Below, one piece after another: positions 1-8,024 of a stretch of 21,910 nt of DNA. The first letter of the stretch is position 1, and every line of letters begins with the position of its first letter. The stretch covers positions 1-21,910 of the forward strand of contig CAKOGP040001738.1 in NCBI GenBank assembly GCA_933822405.4, given 5' to 3'. This stretch comes from Cylindrotheca closterium. Lineage: Eukaryota > Bacillariophyta > Bacillariophyceae > Bacillariales > Bacillariaceae. The notes under the pieces are model-generated. The model did not search any database. It worked only from the letters and a program-made list of their open reading frames with translations, and was not told the origin of the DNA. A program made the translations under genes and the position numbers.

Positions 1-1
1 T

Positions 2-160
2 ACCGCTGAGCGAAACAATAGGACGCTGAAAGAAAGAGTCAGAGTAGCTCTTGCACGATTACCCTACAAAGTGGTCCCAAAAGTGATCACTGAATGTCTT
101 GGACGTCGAGCCGCCGAGCTATTGAATATCTTTCCCCAGAAAGACAGTATCTCATCACAT
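2..160 (+). pseudogene. copia integrase C-terminal fragment (outer element)
   Basis: Open frame beginning TAERNNRTLKER, matching the region just after the catalytic Glu of copia integrases (ER..R.LKER.R). It continues through ARLPYKVVP to NIFPQK. The catalytic core lies upstream of the window. Between about 150 and 162 the sequence jumps into RT coding in another frame (STCVIDAQEGRDI), so roughly a kilobase normally found between integrase and RT is missing. The reading frame stops at TGA 176-178. This is a relic without function of its own; the family assignment rests on its position and the motif. Confidence 0.6.
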
Positions 161-720
161 TTCTACTTGTGTTATTGATGCACAAGAAGGTAGAGATATA
201 ATGACAATGGACATGCCTAACGCTTTCATTCAAAATTATATGCCCAAAGCTAAGGAAGGAGAAGATCGTGTCTACATGAAAATCACTGCCATGATGGTCC
301 AGATATTGATTGACATGGCCCCAGAGTATCGCAAATACGTTGTATTAGAGAATGGAAAGCGAGTAATCTATGTGCGGGTACTACATGCTATATATGGGAT
401 GGTGCAATTGAGCCTCCTCTTCTATAATCAGTTTCGAAGTGATTTGGAGGCAGAGGGATTTGTTTCCAATCCGTATGACCCGTGTGTTGCTAACAAAGTT
501 GTTGATGAAAAACAGCAAACTATCAGATTTCATGTTGACGATCTTATGTCAAGTCACATGGATCCGAAAGTAAATGACAAAATTGCTAAGTGGTTGAACA
601 TGAGATATGGTTCAATAAAGGCATGCACAATCGTCAGAGGAAAGATACACAGATATCTTGGAATGACTTTGGATTTCTTGGTGAAAGGAAAACTCAAGAT
701 CCGCATGGACGACTATGTCA

Positions 721-746
721 AGAACATGTTGGAAGAACATGTTGGA
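721..746 (+). repeat. 13-bp perfect tandem duplication
   Basis: AGAACATGTTGGA occurs twice back to back. The unit length is not a multiple of three, and the RT frame changes by +1 exactly here. It therefore looks like a replication-slippage mutation that killed the outer copia pol. Confidence 0.9.
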
Positions 747-889
747 AGATTTTCCTATCAAGTTCAACAAGGATTCAAAGCAGGAAACACCAGCTGGTGA
801 CGATTTACTGGAAGCTGGTAAAGGGAAGTTACTCAGTGCTGAGTACCGTCAGATCTTTCATACTACTGTTGCAAGGGGACTTTATGTCT

Positions 890-894
890 CTAAG
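890..894 (+). repeat. Target-site duplication CTAAG, left copy
   Basis: CTAAG immediately precedes the 5' LTR of the inner copia and recurs at 8020-8024 immediately after its 3' LTR. A 5-bp duplication is normal for copia integrases. Confidence 0.85.
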
Positions 895-1004
895 TGTCAG
901 GATCGAGTTAGTCGTCTTACGACTTACTAGATCGTCTGTCCATATTCTGTTCCCAACTCACTCATCACATCACCATCTAGTCACTCTATGAGTTTATGTT
1001 GACG
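895..1004 (+). repeat. 5' LTR of inner copia (110 bp)
   Basis: Starts TGTCAGGATCG and ends TTATGTTGACG. Aligns end to end with 7910-8019 with 7 differences. The terminal inverted repeat is TGTCA/TGACA; the last base here is G instead of A. The LTR is short for a copia element. The TRIM-like element sits 2 bp beyond its end. Confidence 0.88.
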
Positions 1005-1006
1005 AT
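1001..1006 (+). repeat. Target-site duplication GACGAT, left copy
   Basis: GACGAT lies directly before the TRIM-like element and again at 2004-2009 directly after it. It could be 5 bp (ACGAT) plus one chance base. Confidence 0.85.
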
Positions 1007-1317
1007 TGTTAGATATTATATGCGGTATAATATTTGACTGAGGTTTTTGAGATTCCAGATTCCTTGGTGAAAGTGAATTGCGATGACCAACCAATAACGT
1101 AGTGAAAAGAATTGTTCATTCTTTTCAGTAAACCATCTAGATTGATTGTTGTTGCAACTTTGATTGAGTGCAGAATAGTTGATACTATAGTTATGGAACT
1201 GAAGTAGATAGTCATCAGTGCATGCAAACCTGATCGGTCGCATGGACAATGCAGAGTTAATGACTCGCATCTGAATGATTATTTTGAAGATAGTCGTCCT
1301 ATTTTCTATTTCTAACA
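1007..1317 (+). repeat. 5' LTR of TRIM-like element
   Basis: 311 bp, TGTTAGATATTATATGCGG at the start and TTTCTAACA at the end. Matches 1693-2003 throughout except base 2. Minus-strand ORFs inside are duplicated only because the LTR is. Confidence 0.9.
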
Positions 1318-1692
1318 TTTACTGAAAAGAAACCGTTCGCACAAGTACGACAACTTGTGCATGCGTCAGTGCGAGAACGATATCTTGCACATGAAGTAGT
1401 GACAGCCATCACTGCTTCCTCCAAGCATTGTTTCGATGTCAGGGGGTTATCTTCAGTTCTTTGAAGGAGATTGGATTTTGTATTTCCAAAAGTATTGAAC
1501 GAAGGCTCACTCTGAAGGTTAAAAATCAAGGAGCGAACTTGGTGTTCATTGCTCTCGGAAATATAGCTATTCATTTTTAAAGTGTCGTCTCAAGCAAGGC
1601 GTCAACAAGACCATTTTCGGAAGGACACATATCATCCATTGAAGTGATGATGATGCCGATGATGGATGTTGAGCCACTTGGACGAAGGAGCG
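1318..1692 (+). other. Interior of TRIM-like element: leader hairpins and purine tract
   Basis: No gag or pol similarity. Two consecutive hairpins lie just inside the 5' LTR: 1339-1360 (GCACAAGT / ACTTGTGC, perfect 8-bp stem, 6-nt loop) and 1369-1390 (GTGCGAGA / TCTTGCAC, one mismatch). Their position matches where LTR elements carry packaging or dimerisation signals; that role is inference. The right end is purine-rich, GGACGAAGGAGCG at 1680-1692, a candidate polypurine tract. I could not match a primer-binding site after the LTR to a tRNA end. Confidence 0.65.
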
Positions 1693-2003
1693 TATTAGAT
1701 ATTATATGCGGTATAATATTTGACTGAGGTTTTTGAGATTCCAGATTCCTTGGTGAAAGTGAATTGCGATGACCAACCAATAACGTAGTGAAAAGAATTG
1801 TTCATTCTTTTCAGTAAACCATCTAGATTGATTGTTGTTGCAACTTTGATTGAGTGCAGAATAGTTGATACTATAGTTATGGAACTGAAGTAGATAGTCA
1901 TCAGTGCATGCAAACCTGATCGGTCGCATGGACAATGCAGAGTTAATGACTCGCATCTGAATGATTATTTTGAAGATAGTCGTCCTATTTTCTATTTCTA
2001 ACA
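1693..2003 (+). repeat. 3' LTR of TRIM-like element
   Basis: 311 bp, starts TATTAGATATT (the 5' copy has TGTTAG) and ends TTTCTAACA, followed by GACGAT. Otherwise identical to the 5' copy by eye. Confidence 0.9.
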
Positions 2004-2009
2004 GACGAT
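2004..2009 (+). repeat. Target-site duplication GACGAT, right copy
   Basis: Second copy of GACGAT. Deleting 1007-2009 rejoins the copia 5' LTR to its leader (AACAAGTCGC...), 39 bp before the gag ATG. Confidence 0.85.
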
Positions 2010-2048
2010 TAACAAGTCGCTTATTGCTCTTCCAACTTTACTCATATT

Positions 2049-3683
2049 ATGCCTTCACCAACTGAAAACAACAATAGTGTAGTCACTCCAAGCAAGAATG
2101 CAGCTCGTCCCGACGCGAGTCCAAACGATGCTGTCATTCCAGTGAACGACACAACAACAGCTCCACTTCCTCCGACCAACAACAAATTCACGGATCGCGA
2201 AGGGTCGGCCATCGCTCGTATTATATGGAACAAAGATCCTGCAACAGCCGAGATGGCGACGGAGCTCCAAGGAATTTTTACTGTCATGCAATTGAGTAAA
2301 CTTTCTGATTTTGAGGGACAAGATGCAACCAAATTAATTGGATTTGCTGGCATTCCAAGACCTGGCGGTACGATTGGACCCATCCAATCAAAGCGCCTCA
2401 AGGATTTCTTCGATTATGCGACCGCTCCTTCTGCGAGTCTCCCTCCGGACCTTACCTACACCAAAATTCGAACCGTTCTTGAAGCACGTGCCAAAGAATT
2501 GGAAGTTGCAGTTCTAGGCTCCATGACTGGGGATGGAACTTCCGTTGCGCCTGCTAGTTCCAACTTCAAGTTCAAAGCCCCAGTATGCGATATATTTACT
2601 GGCGAGCCTGAGGAATTTTGGGGTTGGTGGGATTCTGTTCTATTGGCGTTCGGTCAGTCTGGCATTTCTGAAGCTTTGACTGACCCAGAATACCACAACA
2701 AGAGTGACAGTGCTGACAAAGCGTCTAGTGCTGGATGGTACGCCATTGCGAAAAGCCTCCAAGGCGGCCATGCCAATTGGATGTCTGGTGAGGTCAGCCG
2801 ACACACCAACCGCAAAGTTGCTAATGATTTCTATAAGAAACTAATGAAGACATTTAATACTGAAGAGAACCAAGCACATTTCATGGTGCATGCAATCGAC
2901 AGTTTGAATGAGATCAAGTTGGATCATACCAAGCAAGTTCACAAATTTATCAATGATTGGAAGCAAATTATCAATCGGTTGAATGAAAACAAGAACCAGC
3001 TTGCGACCAACCGAGAGATTCTACGAGTATTTCTACTTCGTGCATTACAGTCTGATGCCTTTGAAGAATCAAGACAATTTATTCTCCAGAACCCTTTGAA
3101 GACCATTGATGATTACTTGGATCATATCCGAAATCGAGCCGATTCGATGAGGATGCTGAGTGGCGACCCCCCAATCCGTTATGATGGGGATATTGTCCCT
3201 GGGATAATCCGCCGGGCCGAATGTCGAACCAAGACCAAGGGATCCGACCCTCCTAAATGGCACATTCCATTTTTTCCTAATGGATGGAAGCAAGCATTAG
3301 GGAGGGGAGCTTTCAGGCGTTTGGAAGAATGGAGCCGTGCCGCTCATGGTACTAATAAGCGTCCACGCGACCTCGAAAGGGAATTTGAGATGAAGAAGGT
3401 TTGTAATAAGTCATATGATCCCAACCTTGATCGAAAAACAAAGAAAGCTCGCGGAGGAGCTATTGACACTGAGGAAGACGACAATTCTCAGGACGGCACC
3501 ACTGATTCCAGATCTCACAAGTTCAGAATTGTGAGTGCGAACCCCCGCCTTCGACGTAACAAGAATGGTAAAGGATGTCTCTTTCAACGACACTATCACC
3601 ACTTGCAACTGACAAGCACGTGGACGTACACCAACGAAAAAGCGTGTGCTCCGCTGTACCACTTCTCCTCCGGAACCAAATGA
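2049..3683 (+). pseudogene. gag of inner copia (ORF of 544 codons)
   Basis: Structural protein that would assemble the cytoplasmic particle packaging element RNA. ATG 2049 is the first Met after the leader and fits a copia gag start. The N-terminal ~45 residues are low complexity (N, P, T rich). The middle (residues about 175-370) has the W-rich and helical pattern of copia gag (EFWGWWDSVLLAF, FYKKLMKTF, FINDWKQIINRL). The C-terminal region is basic, then acidic (TEEDD). I see no intact CCHC zinc knuckle. Pol lies in the +1 frame relative to gag, and the last ~30 residues read in the gag frame are probably out of frame with the original protein. Either a frameshift mutation or programmed +1 shifting would explain this; given the decay downstream I favour mutation, hence pseudogene. 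Confidence 0.75.
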
Positions 3684-6350
3684 GCCCGTCTTGATCACGG
3701 ACAGTGGCGCCGACCAATTTTTGGCCGGCTACATCTGGAGAAGACTTAGTACTACGGGAAGACTGGTCAAGCTCATGGGAGCTTTGGCAGGAAGACATTC
3801 TGGAACAGTTTTACCGGTGGCATCTGTCGTCGGAAAATTGATTGATGCTGCTGGCAATGAATGGTGTGCAGTCGCCAACGAAGTCCTCCACGACACGAGT
3901 CCAAACCAGCATGAATCCTTACTCCCACCGGCGCAAGTACGTAATGCGGGCAATGCAGTGGATGATTGCCCATCTGACGCAAAGACGACTCGCGGGGACT
4001 TTGGAACACAATGTTGTGTGTTTGGTTCGGGAAAAGAAAAGCACACACTCCCGTTATTCTTTGATGGATTGAAGTGCTACTATCGAATGGAGGCCATCAC
4101 CGATGACGAACTTACATCTTTGCCAAGAATTGTTCTCACTGGAGATGCGGAATACGAGCCGACTAGCCGGACTACAATTCGCCGAATGAACACGGACGAA
4201 ATTGATTGGAAACGGACCATGGCTTTTCCCCCTGATGATGTCTTGAAACATACTCTTGAAGCAACCACTCAACTAATACCTGTTGTTGAGGCTGAGAGCC
4301 GTGAAATAATGAGAGACCACTTGAAGTCAAGACTATCTTGCCTCCGCTACCGCAGACGGCGAGATCAAAACTATTTGGATACGTTCAAGGCAAATGTAAA
4401 ATTGGTCCGCGGATTTCAATACTTTAACCTATTTTGTGGTGAGAAATCTGGCTACAATCACCCGGTTCTGATGCAGCGCAAGAGTGAATCTCCGGAAACA
4501 CTTGATGCCCACTTTGAACATTGTGGAACCCCACATACTTTGAAGTCTGACAATGCAAAAGAATTCAAGTCCAAGCACTTCGAACGCAAACTTCGCAAAG
4601 CACAAGTCGACGCCAAGTACACTGAACCCAAGCACCCTCAGCAGAACCTTGCCGAACTGAGAGGAGGCAGACTAAAACATGTGGTTCAACATATTTTGCT
4701 ATTGACTGGAGCCCCTGCTGAATATTGGTGTTACTGTTCGGAAAATGTTGCTTTTGTGAAAGCACGAACGTCAAAGAGAGTTCTTAACCATAGAACGTCA
4801 TGGGAAGCTGAGTTTGGCGCAGTCCCTGACATAAGCAAGTGTCGATTCTCTTTTTGGCAACCTGTCTGATTTTATACTCCTCACGGAGCGTTCCCACGAC
4901 AGAGAATGATGAAAGCGCGTTTCCTTGGATTCAGTCCCGACTCTGGTGATGCATTTACATATGTTATTGTCACTGAACCCGATGATGAGAAAGCTCATTG
5001 CCAAATTTTTACCCGCTCTGTCATTTGACCACGATACCCGCGAGAAGACGCTCCAATTGTGTTCAAGCAAGGAAAAAGCCTTGAAATTTACAAAAGGGAT
5101 GAGCGCACCATATTGACTGCCGTTAGTGACTCTGATTTCCCGCCTGCTCTTTCCGACAGGGCGCACAATCCACTTCCGACATTTCAAGAGGAGCCTCAAC
5201 CATTGGACAGTGTAGAGGAGTATGAATGAGGTATTGAAGAAGTGTATGGACCCCCGGCTTCAAAACGACTTCATACCGATCCTACGTCCGACAAAGTTCT
5301 ACTGCGTACTGATCAAGAGGAGCTTCAGCCGCTCTCTACCCAGGACCCACCAAGAGCTCCTTCCGTTCCGACTGCTGAAGTTGAGCTACCCACCGAACTG
5401 CACCCCCAAGATCAAGAAATGTTAGTAGCCAATTCTACAGCTACTGTCGATGCTACGCCTGAAGGTCCGCGGTTACCACAAAATGGACCTGTCCCGGTGA
5501 CACAAGAGGAGCCAACAAATTCCTTCATGACGGAGCAAGGTGAATCTGCCTCAATTTCTCCTGATGGAGATGAAGACTCAGTTCATTCCGCCGATGAAGC
5601 CCTCGATGATCACCAAGTCTCACCGGAGTCGCTCGACGTTCACCTCCGGAATATTGCTGGATTGACGGAGGATGAAGATCTATTTGATTCTATTTGTGGT
5701 CATGAGTTTCGTGATGGTGTACTCTTCCTGCAGATCTTATGGAAGACTGATGAAACGTCATGGGAGAAATATTGTGCTTGCCGCGAAGATTTTCCTTACG
5801 ACGTCGCCAAGTACATTTGCTCCAAGAAGATTGGATCTGCCTCTGGTAACCATTCAAATGGACCACATCAACGATGGGCACGTACTTTCTTGAAGAAAAC
5901 TCGCCGTGTTATGCGTCGTTTTGTTCGATACCATGGATATTCAAAACCTATGTTGAATACCCACAATTTTTGTTGTCCTCGTGAGGACGATAGTGATCAG
6001 ATTCAATTGACCAAGATGCACAAGAAGTCCCCGCCCCGCCAAGTCAGAAGAGCCAAGAAAAAAGGCCGTCTACGGCGTCCTTTGCCCATTCGGTATGGCA
6101 TTCCGATTCTGCGGACAGTAAAAGAAGCACTTGCACTTGATGATGATAACGGGAACCACTTTTGGCGTGAAGCAATGGAAAAAGAGATTGCTTCCCTGAT
6201 TGCAATGAATTGCTTTGATTTTCACACGAGTGATTACAAGCCTGGCCCAAATTCTCAATTCGCCCCATTGCGAATGATTTTTGAAGCTAAGCAAGATGGG
6301 AGACGCAAAGGAAGATTGGTTTGCACGAGGCATCTCGACCCGGTCAACAG
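3646..6350 (+). pseudogene. copia pol part 1: protease, integrase, chromodomain-like segment, RT N-terminus
   Basis: One continuous frame from the GTG at 3646 (the frame is open back to TGA 3610) to about 6350, broken by TGA at 4867, 5026 and 5227. Protease: DSGAD at 3700-3714. Pre-integrase region: GDAEYEP. Integrase: catalytic Asp at 4378 (LDTFKA), Asp at 4549 (SDNAKEF), Glu at 4654 (NLAELRGG), a D-x34-E spacing, so the triad is intact. A Pro/Glu-rich linker of ~140 residues and a chromodomain-like fold follow. RT N-terminus starts around 6100 (HFWREAMEKEI, then CFDF). At about 6350 the frame moves +1. TGA 4867 falls where relatives have Trp (PVW); the others fit CGA to TGA. Upstream gag is in a different frame. 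Confidence 0.88.
5692..5829 (+). other. Chromodomain-like segment in copia pol
   Basis: Within the pol frame a ~46-residue stretch reads as three beta strands and a helix: ICGHEFRDG, then LFLQILWKTDETSWEKY, then DFPYDVAKYI. This is the chromodomain pattern (H.f.dG.l.l.V.W..g..tWe......D.P...A.YI), with two Trp residues available for an aromatic cage. It lies between integrase and RT. Chromodomain-like segments are familiar in Ty3 chromoviruses and, as I recall, also present at this position in diatom copia elements. The proposed role, steering integration to particular chromatin, is inference. Confidence 0.55.
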
Positions 6351-6352
6351 TT

Positions 6353-6820
6353 GTGAAGGGTGTCAGTGTCCGCCTTCTGGACATGATTGCCGATCACTAG
6401 GGTTTGACAATTGTCCATGGTGACGTTGGTAATGCATTTATTACCGCTAACTGCCTGGAAGAAATTCGGAGAGCGCGAGGCGCTGTTATTACTATTAACA
6501 AAGCCCTTTACGGGCTCCGCACTAGTTCAAGGGCCTACAGAGAAACTTTTGCAGCGTTCATGAGAACTATTGGTTTCCAATCGAGTCGCTATGACCGTGA
6601 CGTCTGGATGAGGCTACGCGAGGATAATGAGGGATACGATTATCTCTGCACTCACGTGGATGACTTCAAAGTTGTGGCCAAAGATCCCCAACGGTGGTCT
6701 TACTACTACCTTGGTATGGATTATAATTTCGACGAGGAGACAAAGTGTTGGTTTACTGGTACCAAGACCTATGTGGAAGAGTGTATCCGAAGGATCCAAG
6801 CTTTGCTTCCTCCTGGCCAG
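6353..6820 (+). pseudogene. copia pol part 2: reverse transcriptase core
   Basis: Continues pol in the +1 frame: VKGVSVRLLDM, an in-frame TAG at 6398-6400 (CAG to TAG would restore a Gln), then HGDVGNAFI (first catalytic Asp region), KALYGLRTSSRA, and CTHVDDF with the catalytic Asp pair at 6659-6664. Directly after KDPQRW the sequence jumps to SYYYLGMDYNF; relatives have some 15-20 more residues here, so a small deletion is likely near 6700. The frame runs to GQ at 6820, where the telomere block starts. ATG 6404 is internal and not a real start. Confidence 0.88.
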
Positions 6821-6869
6821 TTAGGGTTAGGGTTACCCTAACCCTAACCCTAACCCTAACCCTAACCCT
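6821..6869. repeat. Head-to-head interstitial telomere repeat (49 bp)
   Basis: TTAGGGTTAGGGTTA at 6821-6835 is followed at once by C-strand repeats (CCCTAA)5CCCT at 6836-6869. The two arms face each other like a telomere-telomere fusion, with a one-base overlap at A6835. Length 49 is 1 modulo 3: RT before it is in frame 2, RNase H after it in frame 0. Deleting exactly these bases joins CAG to CCT and gives one uninterrupted frame of copia type. It is therefore an insertion, not a native part of the element. Confidence 0.93.
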
Positions 6870-7718
6870 CCTGCCCCCTACGACGGGAAAGCTTCCCATC
6901 CTGAAGAGGACAAGTCCGATTTCCTTGATGACGCTGGAAAACGCCAATATCAGATGTTGGTTGGCATGGCCCAATGGGCTGTGACCATTGGACGAATGGA
7001 CATTGCATATGCAGTCTCTTTGCTCAATCGCTTTTCCTCAGCGCCTTGTGAAGGCCATCTGGAGTTAGCTTTCTACCTTTTTGGCTATCTAAAGAAGTTC
7101 CCCAACAAGCAACTGCCTGTTGACTCGCGCCCGCTCGAACTTTGCCCGACACTCACAGCGACCAAAGGTACATTCAAGGCAGATTTCCTTGAAGAGTATC
7201 CGGATGCAAAGGAGGACCGAGATCCCAAGGAACCCAAAGCCTTTGGAAAGCCAGTACAAACAAGTGTCTTCTTTGATGCCAATCTGGCACACGACCTAGT
7301 TACTCGGCGGTCCATAACTGGACTCCTTGTCTATGTTGGAAGCACCCTTGTTTCATGGACCTCCAAGCGTCAGGGCTGCATCGCGTCGAGCACATATTGC
7401 TCTGAATTTATTGCCATGCGCGCTGCCACAGAAGAGGCAATCTCCATCCGATATATGCTCTGTTCACTGGGTGTTCCTGTAGAGGAGCCTACCAATTTAC
7501 TTGGTGACAACCTGGGAGTCATCCAGAGCGCTGCCATGAAGGATGCAGATCTCAAGAAGAAACATGTCGCGATTTCTTACCATTGTGTTCGTGAGGCCGT
7601 TGCAGCTCAAATTATCAAACCAATTTGGTGTAAAACCGATGAAAATTGGAGCGACATTTGTACCGAGGCATTGGGTGGCCTTAAACAAAATGCCATTCTG
7701 TCTAGGACGATGTTGTAA
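6870..7718 (+). pseudogene. copia pol part 3: RT end and RNase H
   Basis: Frame open from the telomere block to TAA 7716-7718. It holds the RT-connection region (YQMLVGMAQWAVTIGRMDI, GYLKKFPNKQ) and an RNase H domain with its acidic residues: Asp 7275 in FFDANLAHD, Glu in SSTYCSEF, Asp 7506 in LLGDNLG, and the C-terminal KHVAISYHCVREA. TRRSITGLLVYVG and SKRQG are copia signature stretches. RNase H degrades the RNA of the hybrid during reverse transcription. This part is intact but disconnected from RT by the telomere insertion. A start at 6954 would be only an internal Met. Confidence 0.88.
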
Positions 7719-7909
7719 AAAGACAACATCTCTGCATCCACCTCAGCACCTTGCCGTAAGACAATCCATTCTGCTTCTTTGTTTTTTTTTGTTTTTTTTT
7801 GGGATAGCTAGTTTAATACGTGATACGTCTTCTTAACACGTGGCGAAGTGCCATGCTTGAGAGGAGGAAGATCGAGTGTGTTGTCTCCGTCTATTCCGGA
7901 CGAAGAGGA
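7719..7909 (+). other. 3' non-coding region of inner copia
   Basis: Non-coding stretch between the pol stop and the 3' LTR. It contains two T runs separated by G (about 7783-7800). The purine-rich GGACGAAGAGGA at 7898-7909 directly before the LTR is the likely polypurine tract priming plus-strand synthesis; it shares GGACGAAG with the TRIM-like element. Confidence 0.7.
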
Positions 7910-8019
7910 GGTCAGGATCGAGTTAGTTGTCTTACGACTTACTAGACCGTCTGTCCATATTCCGTTCCCAACTCACTCATCACATCACCAACAAGTCACT
8001 CTATGAGTTTATGTTGACA
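7910..8019 (+). repeat. 3' LTR of inner copia (110 bp)
   Basis: Aligns with 895-1004. It begins GGTCAGGATCG instead of TGTCAGGATCG and ends TTATGTTGACA. Differences to the 5' copy: first base, last base and five internal sites. Confidence 0.87.
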
Positions 8020-8024
8020 CTAAG
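8020..8024 (+). repeat. Target-site duplication CTAAG, right copy
   Basis: CTAAG after the 3' LTR, matching 890-894. The outer RT frame resumes at 8025. Confidence 0.85.

Larger units (their letters stand above)
162..894 (+). pseudogene. copia reverse transcriptase (outer element), frameshifted and truncated
   Basis: RT core of a copia element. It begins in the frame of STCVIDAQEGRDI, then MDMPNAFIQ (the first catalytic Asp region, usually DV.NAFL), AIYGM, and FHVDDL with the paired catalytic aspartates at 537-542, followed by YLGMTLDF. ATG 201 is only the first Met in the fragment, not a true start. At 721-746 a 13-bp tandem duplication shifts the frame by +1; the original protein continues in the new frame as NMLEDFPIKF through HTTVARGLYVSK to base 894, where the inner copia is inserted. 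RNase H resumes at 8025. The enzyme would copy element RNA in cytoplasmic particles; this copy cannot make an intact protein. Confidence 0.85.
1007..2003 (+). mobile_element. TRIM-like non-autonomous LTR retrotransposon (997 bp)
   Basis: Two 311-bp direct LTRs (1007-1317, 1693-2003) with TGTTAG...CTAACA ends enclose a 375-bp interior without any credible retrotransposon protein. A 6-bp target duplication flanks it. The LTRs appear identical except for the second base (TG at 1007, TA at 1693), so insertion was very recent. It has the architecture of terminal-repeat retrotransposons in miniature, which depend on an autonomous relative for protein. The purine tract before the 3' LTR (1680-1692) shares GGACGAAG with that of the surrounding copia. 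Insertion placed it between the copia 5' LTR and leader, separating promoter from gag. Confidence 0.9.
895..8019 (+). mobile_element. Inner CoDi-like Ty1/copia retrotransposon
   Basis: A 7.1-kb insertion bounded by 110-bp direct LTRs (895-1004, 7910-8019) and the duplication CTAAG. About 1.0 kb of it is the nested TRIM-like element, so the copia itself is about 6.1 kb. Order: LTR, leader, gag, protease, integrase, chromodomain-like segment, RT, RNase H, purine tract, LTR, which is copia order. The proteins resemble diatom CoDi elements (GDVGNAFI, CTHVDDF, TRRSITG, KHVAISYH). LTRs differ at 7 of 110 sites by eye, so the insertion is fairly old. Pol carries several TGA stops, one TAG, a frameshift, a small RT deletion and a telomere-repeat insertion. 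Confidence 0.92.

Noticed and set aside
1009..1956. Minus-strand ORFs of 72-100 codons
   Set aside because: They lie entirely in the TRIM LTRs and recur for that reason alone.
6821..6869. A chromosome end or subtelomere boundary
   Set aside because: The repeats point head to head, total only 49 bp, and retrotransposon coding continues on both sides in the same order.
7783..7801. Poly-T runs as a retroposed poly(A) tail on the minus strand
   Set aside because: They lie in the 3' non-coding region of the copia, interrupted by G, with no processed gene next to them.
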